From Hydrogenophilales bacterium 16-64-46 (lineage in GTDB: Bacteria > Pseudomonadota > Gammaproteobacteria > Burkholderiales > Thiobacillaceae), in NCBI GenBank assembly GCA_002281775.1, contig NCGY01000005.1, positions 62,001-126,000 on the forward strand: a stretch of DNA of 64,000 nt, written 5' to 3'. The notes under the pieces are model-generated. The model was not told the origin of the DNA, did not search any database, and saw only the letters and a program-made list of their open reading frames with translations. A program made the translations under genes and the position numbers. The first letter of the stretch is position 1. Each line of letters begins with the position of its first letter. This document shows positions 52,548 through 62,208 of the stretch, piece after piece.

Positions 52548-52784
52548 ATGGTTACCCCCGACGACATCAAAGGCTGGATCAGCGAAAAACTGCCCTGTGA
52601 CCACATCGAGCTCGAAGGCGACGGCCAGCATTTCCAGGCCGTGATCGTCAGCCCGTCGTTCACCGGCAAGAACATGATCCAGCAGCACCGCCTGGTCTAC
52701 GACGCGCTCGGCACGCGCATGCACGCGCAGATCCACGCATTGTCGATGAAGACCTACACGCCCGAAGACTGGGCCGCCCGCTGA
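52548..52784 (+). CDS. ibaG: BolA-family protein IbaG
   Basis: A 78-residue BolA-like protein: MVTPDDIKGWISEKLPCDHI, with FTGKNMIQQHRLVYDAL and the His of MHAQIHALSMKTYTPEDW. IbaG proteins bind Fe-S clusters with monothiol glutaredoxins. Its position directly before murA (start one base after the stop) is conserved across proteobacteria. Confidence 0.93.
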   Translation: MVTPDDIKGWISEKLPCDHIELEGDGQHFQAVIVSPSFTGKNMIQQHRLVYDALGTRMHAQIHALSMKTYTPEDWAAR

Positions 52785-54038
<1,254 letters not shown>

Positions 54039-54039
54039 C

Positions 54040-54690
54040 ATGAACACTGGCATCACGCTCGCCCTGTCGAAAGGGCGCATCTTCGAGGAAACCCTGCCGC
54101 TCTTGGCGGCCGCAGGCATCACGCCCAGCGAGAGACCGGAATCCTCGCGCAAGCTCATCATCGGCACCAACCGTCCCGACGTGCGGCTCATCATCGTGCG
54201 CGCCAGCGACGTACCCACCTACGTGCAATACGGTGCCGCCGACCTCGGAATTGCCGGCAAGGACGTCATCAAGGAACACGGTGGGGCCGGCCTCTACCAG
54301 CCGCTGGATCTCCAGATCGCCAAGTGCCGTATGATGGTCGCCGTGCGCGAAGGCTACGACTACGCCGGCACGGTGAAAGAGGGCGCGCGTATCCGTGTCG
54401 CCACCAAGTACGTCAACGCCGCACGCGAGCACTTTGCGGGCAAGGGTGTACATATCGACCTCATCAAGCTCTACGGCTCGATGGAACTCGCGCCGCTGGT
54501 CGGCCTGTCCGACGTCATCGTCGATCTTGTGTCCACCGGCGGCACCCTCAAGGCCAACGGACTGGTCGCGGTCGAGCACATCAGCGATGTGAGTTCGCGA
54601 CTGGTGGTGAACCAGGCTGCACTGAAGCTGAAGCGAGAGGTGATTCAGCCGGTGGTGGATGGGTTTTCAATTGCGGTCGCCAAATTCTGA
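54040..54690 (+). CDS. hisG: ATP phosphoribosyltransferase (short form)
   Basis: HisG starts histidine synthesis. At 216 residues it is the short form that requires HisZ as a regulatory partner. It has the PRPP-site segment [15 protein letters not shown] and the N-terminal [18 protein letters not shown]. It follows murA by one base. The hisD gene that usually comes next is absent, and the histidine operon is broken here. Confidence 0.94.
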   Translation: MNTGITLALSKGRIFEETLPLLAAAGITPSERPESSRKLIIGTNRPDVRLIIVRASDVPTYVQYGAADLGIAGKDVIKEHGGAGLYQPLDLQIAKCRMMVAVREGYDYAGTVKEGARIRVATKYVNAAREHFAGKGVHIDLIKLYGSMELAPLVGLSDVIVDLVSTGGTLKANGLVAVEHISDVSSRLVVNQAALKLKREVIQPVVDGFSIAVAKF

Positions 54691-55623
54691 AGGTGTTTCG
54701 TCGAGCAGGCGAGCCGCACTCCTGCCCCAATTCGTGGGCGCTGCTTGTCCGTATGGTCAAGAAGTTTGCTAGACGCTTCCAGGAAGGAGGTGAGAGTTGG
54801 CCTGTAATTGGAGGCAAACAATCCTTCCCTCTTCGGAGGCAGGGCCCTGCCACTTTACCTGACGGAGTGCTGACTGCACGGCTGATGGGGAGCAGGTATT
54901 TTGCCTGCGTTTGCTGGCAAGGGTGTGGGGCTGCCTCCTCACGCTGCTTGGCGCACTCGGCTTGATCTTTATCCTCTTCAAACATGCTTCCGCATACACG
55001 AGGCCGTCGAGGAGTGGACTTGCTGGAAACGCCATCCGCCGTAGGCGTCTCGGGGCAGATATCACGGCCCTCTGCTAATGATCGTTGTCATCACGAACAG
55101 TTGGGTATTCGCGTGCATGTGCGCGCTCTCCGCATCTTTGGTCCGGAACCCTGTACCTCTATCACGAGAGGGAGTGACTTGCGTTTGCATTGCCGCTCCC
55201 GGTTATCGTCGGGCGCAAGCGGTTCAGCACTCGGATCGATATTGAAGGCTTGGTCTTACTTTCAGCTTTCTGGTCCGGTCCTCGCGCTGTTCGGCAAGGC
55301 CCAGTCGATTTTTTTGGCAGGGGTGAGACCATGAGTGTGTCATGTTTTTTTGTTCAGTTTGCAAGGTGGCTGATCAAACCAGCAGCAGGCCCGCCCGCTA
55401 TCTGATGGCCTCATGGTGCAACAGTAAATGGTCATGATGACCATGGCGATGTCTGCAACAAGCAGTATGGTTTCGAAGAGGAAGTTGAGTCGCTTCCGGT
55501 TCGATCGCGACAGCTGTGGCAGCAGCCCTAAGCGTGATAGCCTCGTACGGTTTAATGCTTTTTTTGTGTAATGAGAAAAATGAAATCAGGTTCTTCACGC
55601 ATGGCCCTGTGCTGTGGCAAGGC
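54691..55623. other. Gene-poor gap between hisG and the polysaccharide locus
   Basis: About 930 bases without a recognisable gene. One frame around 54870-55080 has a hydrophobic run (LLTLLGALGLIFILFKH) but no start codon, and could be a gene remnant. A 17-base palindrome lies at 55428-55444. Composition falls toward the sulfotransferase gene, with T-rich stretches near 55340-55575 that may hold its promoter. The junction looks like a recombination boundary. Confidence 0.5.
55428..55444. promoter_or_regulatory. Perfect 17-bp palindrome, possible operator
   Basis: ATGGTCAT-G-ATGACCAT is perfectly symmetric (8-1-8). It lies 180 bases upstream of the first sulfotransferase start, in the region likely to hold the promoter of the polysaccharide genes. 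No matching known operator was recognised. Confidence 0.35.
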
Positions 55624-56541
55624 ATGATCCGTCCGAATTTTTTCATCGTCGGTGCGCCAAAGTGCGGCACGACGGCACTGGCCAGCTACTTGCGCGATCA
55701 TCCGGCAGTATTCCTGACGGATCCCAAAGAGCCGCATTTTTTTGCCACCGATATGGATGTTCACCGATATGTGCGAACCGAGGAGGCTTATCTCGCACTC
55801 TTCAAACACGCGAAGCAACATCACCATGCGATTGGCGAGGCATCCGTGGGGTATCTTTTCTCGGCCGTGGCTCTAGCTAATATTCGCAGATTCAACCCCG
55901 ATGCTCGCATCATTGCCATGGTTCGAAATCCGGTCGACATGGTGCAATCACTGCATCGACAGCTTGTATACGCGGGGTATGAGGACGAGCCAGACTTTGA
56001 AAAGGCCTGGCGACTTCAGGATGCACGCAAACGGGGAGAGTCGATCCCGATGCTGTGCCGGGCCCCTGGCTTTCTCCAGTATGGGGATGCTTGCAGCCTG
56101 GGTAGACAGATCGAACATCTCTACGCGGTGTTTCCCCGTGAGCAGGTGCATGTCATTGTTTTCGACGATCTGGTGCGAAATGCCGCTAAGGTCTATCGAG
56201 ATACCCTGACGTTTCTCGGATTACCCTCAGACGACAGGGTGATTTTCGAGGTGGTAAACGAGGCTAAGACCATCAGATTTTCATGGCTGGGCAATTTGAC
56301 CTCAAGATTGAAGCCTGTTGCAATGCGTTTCGCACTCGGCTTGAGACGGCTAACGGGTCTCAATATCTTTGGTTTCCTCAAGCGAGTCATACAACTCAAT
56401 CAGGTCAAGGCAAAAAAACCCCCAATCCCAGCGCACATGGTGATCGAACTGCAGGCGCATTTTGAGTCGGATGTTGCACTCCTTGCCACCCTGCTGGATC
56501 GGGACCTGAGAGGCTGGACAAGCGCAACCGTAGGTTCGTGA
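55624..56541 (+). CDS. Sulfotransferase-family protein 1
   Basis: A 305-residue cytoplasmic protein with the 5'-PAPS loop FFIVGAPKCGTTALASYL at the N-terminus and the 3'-phosphate segment IIAMVRNPVDMVQSLHRQ. The start is the ATG at 55624, directly before the PAPS loop. Such enzymes transfer sulfate to carbohydrates. Its composition is AT-richer than the housekeeping genes. It probably sulfates the polysaccharide made by the downstream genes. Confidence 0.88.
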   Translation: MIRPNFFIVGAPKCGTTALASYLRDHPAVFLTDPKEPHFFATDMDVHRYVRTEEAYLALFKHAKQHHHAIGEASVGYLFSAVALANIRRFNPDARIIAMVRNPVDMVQSLHRQLVYAGYEDEPDFEKAWRLQDARKRGESIPMLCRAPGFLQYGDACSLGRQIEHLYAVFPREQVHVIVFDDLVRNAAKVYRDTLTFLGLPSDDRVIFEVVNEAKTIRFSWLGNLTSRLKPVAMRFALGLRRLTGLNIFGFLKRVIQLNQVKAKKPPIPAHMVIELQAHFESDVALLATLLDRDLRGWTSATVGS

Positions 56542-56551
56542 TCATTCCCGG

Positions 56552-57691
56552 ATGCGCATCCTCCTCCACCTCGGCTCCCCCAAAACCGGTACGACTGCCC
56601 TCCAGGCCCGCATGACCGCATGTTCGGCACAGTTGGCAAGGCAGGGCGTTCTCTATCCGCGTGTCAGTTCCCATCCGATCACACATCATTTCCTGTCTTT
56701 CATGCTGCGTGAACGCACCGGCCTGCCGCGGCTCTTCCGCCCGTTGTACCGCGACCATCCGGACTGGCTGGCTCAGGATTTTGCCCGCGACTGGAACGAG
56801 GTGAGGGCCCAGGTACGAAAGCATGCGCCGCGCACGCTGGTGCTTTCGAGCGAAAGCCTCTACGTGGCGACGGATGTCGAGCGCGGCCCCGCGTTTCGTG
56901 ACCTGCTGCGTTCGCTCAGCCCGGATATTTCGCTGATAGCCTACATCCGTAGACCTTCTGAATACTATCTCTCCCGCATCCAGCAGGATCTGAAATCATC
57001 CAGTACGTTTGTTCCGCCTGCACCCATCAATTTCAGACAGCGCATCGAATTCTTCGAGACACTGTTCGGACAGCAAGCCGAACTGGTCGCCTATGACAGG
57101 GCCAATTTGCATCAAGGGGATATCACCGCGGATTTTGTCCATCGCTTCCTGCCCGGCACAAGCTTGCGTGCCCCAGAAAAGAACCCCGGGGTGAATGAAA
57201 CACTGAGTGCGGAATCGATGTCCCTGTTGCAGGAATACAGGCAGGTCAACCACCCGCGTGAGGATTATGAAATCTTTCCGGGCAGCATCCATTTCAGAAT
57301 GGCGCTGCACAAAACCGAGCGGGAAACTGGTCTCTTTGTTCGGCCAAGATTGCATCCTGACGTGGCTGACTATATTGATCATGCGACTGTCGATCTGCTC
57401 TGGTTGCGCGATACGCGCGACATCGTGTTTCCCGGAATCGACTACGGCAGGTTGCAGCAGTGTACTGGGGAACGCCCAGATTTCCGGAGTTGCAAACGTG
57501 TTGCCGACGTGTGCGAGCTTGATGAACAGAGGCGGACGAGCATCCTGATGCGGACAATCCAGACTGGATTCACCCGTTCCAGTCGCGTGCCTCCCCGACT
57601 GAGAAACTGGCTCAAGCGGCGGGCAGGTGATCCAAAATTACAAGCCATCCGGGCGGTGCTGCATGCAGTCAAATCCAGATTTGCACCGTGA
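56552..57691 (+). CDS. Sulfotransferase-like protein 2
   Basis: A 379-residue protein with a P-loop like PAPS-dependent sulfotransferases (MRILLHLGSPKTGTTALQAR) and a second motif SLIAYIRRPSEYYLSRIQQD that fits the 3'-phosphate site. It shares little else with sulfotransferase 1, so it is probably not a recent duplicate. It lies 10 bases downstream of gene 1. The acceptor is unknown. Confidence 0.75.
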   Translation: MRILLHLGSPKTGTTALQARMTACSAQLARQGVLYPRVSSHPITHHFLSFMLRERTGLPRLFRPLYRDHPDWLAQDFARDWNEVRAQVRKHAPRTLVLSSESLYVATDVERGPAFRDLLRSLSPDISLIAYIRRPSEYYLSRIQQDLKSSSTFVPPAPINFRQRIEFFETLFGQQAELVAYDRANLHQGDITADFVHRFLPGTSLRAPEKNPGVNETLSAESMSLLQEYRQVNHPREDYEIFPGSIHFRMALHKTERETGLFVRPRLHPDVADYIDHATVDLLWLRDTRDIVFPGIDYGRLQQCTGERPDFRSCKRVADVCELDEQRRTSILMRTIQTGFTRSSRVPPRLRNWLKRRAGDPKLQAIRAVLHAVKSRFAP

Positions 57692-57731
57692 GCCTGATGC
57701 ACGACATATCCGCCACGCCAACGAATGGGGG

Positions 57732-57869
57732 ATGTGCGATCGGTCGCCCAGACCGCCGCGGTTGCTTGTGTGGGCTTGTCTGGTCGTCATCGTTCCTGCT
57801 TTCTGGTCATGTGAGGTCCGGACAGTTCGATACAGCCCGTCCATGTTTGCCCGCGGAGGACCCGCCTGA
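57732..57869 (+). CDS. Possible 45-residue membrane or lipoprotein-like ORF
   Basis: ATG 57732 opens a 45-codon frame with a hydrophobic stretch RLLVWACLVVIVPAFWSC and a short polar tail. The cysteine at the end of the stretch could be a lipobox, but the context is not typical and the ribosome binding site is weak. It fills the 195-base gap before the next gene. Low confidence. Confidence 0.25.
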   Translation: MCDRSPRPPRLLVWACLVVIVPAFWSCEVRTVRYSPSMFARGGPA

Positions 57870-57885
57870 TGTGTGAGAAGCGACC

Positions 57886-58731
57886 TTGAGGCCCGTCTCG
57901 CAAAAGCATTCCGGGGCAGTCGGGCTGGCAGCCTGGGTTGCCGGGCTGTCGCGCCTGATCTGGATCGCCGCACCCGGCAAACTGTTCGTCGCCATACTGA
58001 CACGCGTGCTTGCGCAATTCGCGCAGCTTTTTTCCTTTTTCATCCCCATCAAGATCATCATCCTGATGGGGTCAGCGCATATCCCGAGTTATTTCTCGGG
58101 AGTCATGACAATAGAGAACCGAGATACCTGGATAGCAGGCATGGCGATGCTCACGTTACTTGTGTATGTCACGGCAATCCTGCTCAACCTGTTGTCAGGG
58201 CGCTTGGAATCCCATGCAACTCGTCAGTTTCTGCAAGTAAGGGGACCCGCATTCGCGCCCGACAAGGAGCAGCGAGGGCGGGTTCGCCGCATGATCGTGC
58301 TCCTGACCCGCATCCATGTGGCAGGGGTCATACTCCTGCTCTGTGTGATCGGCCTGTTGATACTCAACCCCTGGATGCTGCTCGTGCTCGGGGTGCTGCT
58401 GCTGACCCAGCTTGCTTTGACACTCTGGAGTGCCCGACATCCCGATGCACGTTGGCGGGGTTGGCCAGGGCGAGCGGCGTTGGGAAGCCCGGATCGCTAT
58501 TTTCAGATGCTGGCTGCCCTGGATTTCATGGCGGTATTCGGTTTACTACTGGCCGAGTACTGGGTAACCGGAAGGTCCGAGATGTTGACGGCAATCCTCA
58601 TCCTGCTGCTGGGGCGTCGCTTGTTCCAGTCGGCAGCCAAGGCAGCCAGTCGTACGGTGTTGCTCCAGCGCGAACGGGTGAAACTAGAATGTCTACTCAA
58701 TCCTGATTGCGGGGCCAGGGAAATGCCATGA
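57886..58731 (+). CDS. Polysaccharide-locus membrane protein of unknown function
   Basis: A 281-residue protein with about six hydrophobic segments (GKLFVAILTRVLAQFAQLFS, IVLLTRIHVAGVILLLCVIG and others). The first part resembles the transmembrane region of some ABC exporters, but no ATPase domain is present. The start is uncertain (TTG 57886, no in-frame ATG nearby). It overlaps the downstream glycosyltransferase by four bases. Confidence 0.65.
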   Translation: MRPVSQKHSGAVGLAAWVAGLSRLIWIAAPGKLFVAILTRVLAQFAQLFSFFIPIKIIILMGSAHIPSYFSGVMTIENRDTWIAGMAMLTLLVYVTAILLNLLSGRLESHATRQFLQVRGPAFAPDKEQRGRVRRMIVLLTRIHVAGVILLLCVIGLLILNPWMLLVLGVLLLTQLALTLWSARHPDARWRGWPGRAALGSPDRYFQMLAALDFMAVFGLLLAEYWVTGRSEMLTAILILLLGRRLFQSAAKAASRTVLLQRERVKLECLLNPDCGAREMP

Positions 58732-59789
58732 CCAAACGCATACTCTTGATTGCCAATTCCTATCCGAATGCCTCGCACAGCTATGTCAACAACGATGTCG
58801 AGTACCTGAGCAGCCGCGCCCGGGTCCTGGCGCTTTCCAAGCGTCAGCCGCCGGCACCGTTCTATTCGCCTTTCGATTTCAATTTCTTCGACGACTACAG
58901 TCAGCTTGAATTGCAGGCCCGCCAGTTCAAGCCGGATTTCGTGCTGAGCTGGATGCTGCCGAATCATTTTCTCGCGCGCCGCGTCAGCGAGGCGCTCGAC
59001 GTGCCCTTCGCGCTGAAGACGCACACCCCGGATATTTTCCGGCTGTACAAGGGATGGTCGCGTCCCCTCGAAAGACTCAAGACCCTGGTGCAAAGCGAGG
59101 ACCATGTCGCGCGTTCCTACCGCATCTCGATGTCTTCGCTCGCCCGCACGGCGCGCTCGCCCAAGCTGCGCGGGGTATACACCATCCCGGCCCTGCGCCC
59201 CATCTTCGAAGACTATTTCGACAGTCGCGTGGTGTTCGACATGCTGCCGCGCTTCTACACCGAGCGTTTCCTGAACCCCGCGCCTAACGGCGGAAAACTC
59301 CTGGTGGCAGGTTCGCTCGTCAACCGGCGGGAAAACCAGCTCACCTTTGCGGACGTCCTGTCCTCTTTTGCCGGGGCGGTTGACTGGTTCCCCGTGCCCA
59401 CGCCAGGCTGCCTGTGGATGGATGTACCGAACATCCCCGCCAACGTGCACATCCGCCACTATGCGCCGCCTGCCGACATGCCGGCGACCTACAAGGCCTA
59501 CAAGGCCATGCTGGTGATCGGCCGCGGAAAATTCAGCCGCGGGCTGTCGATGTCCATCATCGAGGCGCAGGCCGCCGGCGTCGCCGTCATCGCCCCCTCG
59601 CTACGCCCGGATTTCGACCGTTTCGTGCTCGACGGCGGCGGCTACCTGTTCAAGGACGAATCCGAGATACCCGGGATCCTTGCGCGGATACCCGAACCTG
59701 GGCGGCGCGAGCTCGGGTACGCGCACGCGGGCCGCTACGACATCGCCGGCCTGGAGCAGGAACTGGCCCTGTGCGGCCTCGTTCTCTGA
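58728..59789 (+). CDS. Glycosyltransferase (GT-B type)
   Basis: A 353-residue protein with a Rossmann-like start MTKRILLIANSYPNASHSYV and a C-terminal half (KFSRGLSMSIIEAQAAGVAV) that matches the nucleotide-sugar-binding pattern of GT1/GT4 enzymes. The ATG at 58728 overlaps the preceding stop. Donor and acceptor are not predictable. Confidence 0.82.
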   Translation: MTKRILLIANSYPNASHSYVNNDVEYLSSRARVLALSKRQPPAPFYSPFDFNFFDDYSQLELQARQFKPDFVLSWMLPNHFLARRVSEALDVPFALKTHTPDIFRLYKGWSRPLERLKTLVQSEDHVARSYRISMSSLARTARSPKLRGVYTIPALRPIFEDYFDSRVVFDMLPRFYTERFLNPAPNGGKLLVAGSLVNRRENQLTFADVLSSFAGAVDWFPVPTPGCLWMDVPNIPANVHIRHYAPPADMPATYKAYKAMLVIGRGKFSRGLSMSIIEAQAAGVAVIAPSLRPDFDRFVLDGGGYLFKDESEIPGILARIPEPGRRELGYAHAGRYDIAGLEQELALCGLVL

Positions 59790-59806
59790 GGCAGGTATTC
59801 CGGCGC

Positions 59807-61029
59807 ATGCGCATCATTTACCTGCACCAGTACTTCAACACGCCCGACATGCCGGGCGGCACGCGCTCGTACGAACTGGCGCGGCGCCTGGTGGCGCGCG
59901 GCCACGAAGTGCACATGGTCACGACCTGGCGCAGGCACGACGACCGCCATGACTGGTTCCGCAGCGAGGAAGCGGGCATCCAGGTGCACTGGCTGCCGGT
60001 GCGCTACTCCAACCACATGAACTATGGCGAGCGTATCCGGGCCTTCCTGCGCTTTGCCTGGGGGGCTTCGCGCTACGCGTCACGCCTGCAGGCAGATCTG
60101 GTGTTCGCCACGTCCACCCCGCTGACGATCGCGCTGCCGGCACTCGCGGCAAAACAGCGCCTGGGCGTGCCGATGGTATTCGAGGTGCGCGATCTGTGGC
60201 CGGAACTGCCGATCGCGATCGGTGCCTTGCGCAACCCTGTCCTGCGCAGTGCGGCGCGGGTCTCGAACGACAGGCCTACCATGAAGCCGCAGCCGTGATC
60301 GCCCTCTCGCCGGGCATGGCGGAGGGGGTGGCGCGTACTGGATATCCGTCCAGCCGTATACACGTCATTCCGAACGGTGCCGACCTCGGACATTTCGGTG
60401 ACGACAGCGCGCGCGACGCATTCCGCGCCGGCCTGCCCGGCCTGGATGCGCGGCCCCTCATTGGCTACATCGGGACACTCGGCAAGATCAACGGCGTGTC
60501 CTATCTGGTCGATATTGCCGCTGCCGCCCTGCGGCTTGCACCCGAGCTGCGCTTCCTGATCGTTGGCAAGGGCGCGGAAGAAGTGGCCATCCGGCAGCGC
60601 GCCGAGCAGCTGGGCGTGCTCGGACGGAATCTCACCCTGCTGCCACCCATGAGCAAGCAGACGATTCCGCCGGTTTTCGCGGCCTGTGACGTGGTCCTGT
60701 CGCTGTTCATCGACCTGCCCGAGATGCGGGCCAACTCAGCCAACAAGTTCTTCGACGGCCTCGCAGCTGGCCGCCCCATCGCGATCAACTATGGGGGCTG
60801 GCAGGCCGAACTCCTCGAACGGCATGGTGCCGGCATGCGGCTGGCCGGCTGGTGTCCCGAGACGGCGGCGCGGCAGCTTGCCGCGTGGACGGAGAACCCG
60901 GATACGCTGCGCCAGGCGGGGCAAAATTCCCGTTCGCTGGCGGAGCGGGAGTTTGATCGCGATGCGCTGGCCATTGCTTTCGAACGCGTGCTGCTTGGCG
61001 CAGCGGAATCCGGCAGGCGGTCGACCTGA
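59807..61029 (+). pseudogene. Frameshifted GT4 glycosyltransferase (WcaI/WbuB-like)
   Basis: Two frames together make one glycosyltransferase of about 407 residues. The first runs from ATG 59807 (MRIIYLHQYFNTPDMPGGTR) to FEVRDLWPELPIAIGALRNP and loses homology after LRSAAR. The second frame continues LERQAYHEAAAVIALSPGMA to 61029, including IPNGADLGHF and the C-terminal RANSANKFFDGLAAGRPI. Reading is restored by adding one base near the G-run at 60258-60260. It is either a true frameshift or a sequence error; the rest of both halves is well conserved. Confidence 0.85.
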
Positions 61030-61655
61030 TGGGCAAGCGCGCATTCGATATTGCTGTGGCCGCAGCCTGCCTGCTGCTGCTCTGGCCGCTGCTGCTGGCG
61101 GTGGCGGCGCTGGTCCGGGCTAAGCTGGGGTCTCCGGTGCTGTTCCGTCAGATGCGCCCCGGCCTGCACGGCAAGCGGTTCGAGATGATCAAGTTCCGTA
61201 CCATGCTCGACGCCAGTGATGCGGCCGGCAACCCGCTGCCCGACGCGCAGCGCCTGACCCGTTTCGGCACCTGGCTGCGCGCGACCAGCCTGGACGAGCT
61301 GCCCGAAATGTGGAACGTGCTGCGCGGCGACATGAGCCTGGTCGGACCCCGGCCACTTTTGATCGAGTACCTGCCGCTTTACAATGCGCGCCAGGCGCGG
61401 CGGCACGAAGTGCGTCCCGGCATCACCGGCTGGGCACAGGTGAACGGGCGCAACGCGATTTCCTGGGAGGAAAAATTCGAATTGGACGTCTGGTATGTGG
61501 AGCATCGCAGCGCTGCGCTCGATCTGGAAATCCTGTGGCGAACTGCCATGAAACTGGTCTGGCCAAGCGGGATCAACTTTGCCGGCGATACCACGGCATG
61601 CCCGTTCCGGGGCAGTGCGGGCGATACTCCACCGACAGGGAAGTTTAATGAATAA
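61029..61655 (+). CDS. Initiating phosphoglycosyl transferase (bacterial sugar transferase)
   Basis: A 208-residue monotopic protein that transfers a sugar phosphate to undecaprenyl phosphate and so starts the repeat unit. It has one N-terminal hydrophobic segment, the FEMIKFRTMLDA motif, the Asp-Glu pair in TSLDELPEMWNVL, GDMSLVGPRPL and RPGITGWAQVNGRN. The size fits PglC-like short forms. The ATG shares a base with the preceding stop. Confidence 0.93.
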   Translation: MGKRAFDIAVAAACLLLLWPLLLAVAALVRAKLGSPVLFRQMRPGLHGKRFEMIKFRTMLDASDAAGNPLPDAQRLTRFGTWLRATSLDELPEMWNVLRGDMSLVGPRPLLIEYLPLYNARQARRHEVRPGITGWAQVNGRNAISWEEKFELDVWYVEHRSAALDLEILWRTAMKLVWPSGINFAGDTTACPFRGSAGDTPPTGKFNE

Positions 61656-62208
61656 CGAGCGGGCATCGGCAACCTGTATCAGTGCGTTGGCGAAGATATA
61701 CCCACTGGCGAAAATCATCCCGGGGCAGGGAGGCTGCGTCATAGGCGACCATGCGCAAATTGACGATTTCGTGTTCATTAATTGCGGCCAGATGCTGAAT
61801 ATTGGGCGCTACGCACACGTAGCCTCCTTCTGCAGCGTAATCGGAGGAGGGGCGTTTTACATGGAGGATTTTGCAGGCCTCAGCGCAGGATGCAGGATCG
61901 TGACGGGAACCGACGATTATTCTGGCCCTTACCTGACCAACCCTACCGTGCCCGGGCAGTATAGGAATGTCGTCCAGAGCAAGGTGGTCATGGGCAGGCA
62001 CGCGATCCTTGGGAGCAATTGCGTGGTGATGCCAGGCGTGACGATTGGGGAGGGCGCTACGGTCGGCGCAGGATGCATCATCAACAAGGATCTCGACCCA
62101 TGGGGCGTCTACGTCGGACATACCCCGCGAAAAATCGCCGAACGTGATCGGGACGCCGTTCTGTCTCTTGAAAAAGCCCTGTGCGCACGCCTTCAGGATC
62201 GCATTTGA
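61648..62208 (+). CDS. Left-handed beta-helix acyltransferase
   Basis: A 186-residue hexapeptide-repeat protein (VIGDHAQIDDFVFINCGQML, VMGRHAILGSNCVVMPGVTI, GEGATVGAGCIINKDL) with the family ending WGVYVGHTPRKIAER. It likely O- or N-acetylates a sugar precursor. The N-terminal PglD-type Rossmann part is absent. It overlaps its neighbours and is followed by an aminotransferase, so it may acetylate the resulting amino sugar. Confidence 0.87.
   Translation: MNNERASATCISALAKIYPLAKIIPGQGGCVIGDHAQIDDFVFINCGQMLNIGRYAHVASFCSVIGGGAFYMEDFAGLSAGCRIVTGTDDYSGPYLTNPTVPGQYRNVVQSKVVMGRHAILGSNCVVMPGVTIGEGATVGAGCIINKDLDPWGVYVGHTPRKIAERDRDAVLSLEKALCARLQDRI

Noticed and set aside
54984..55334. 116-codon plus frame in the hisG-sulfotransferase gap
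   Set aside because: No recognisable protein features, no convincing ribosome binding site, and overlapping frames on both strands look equally random.
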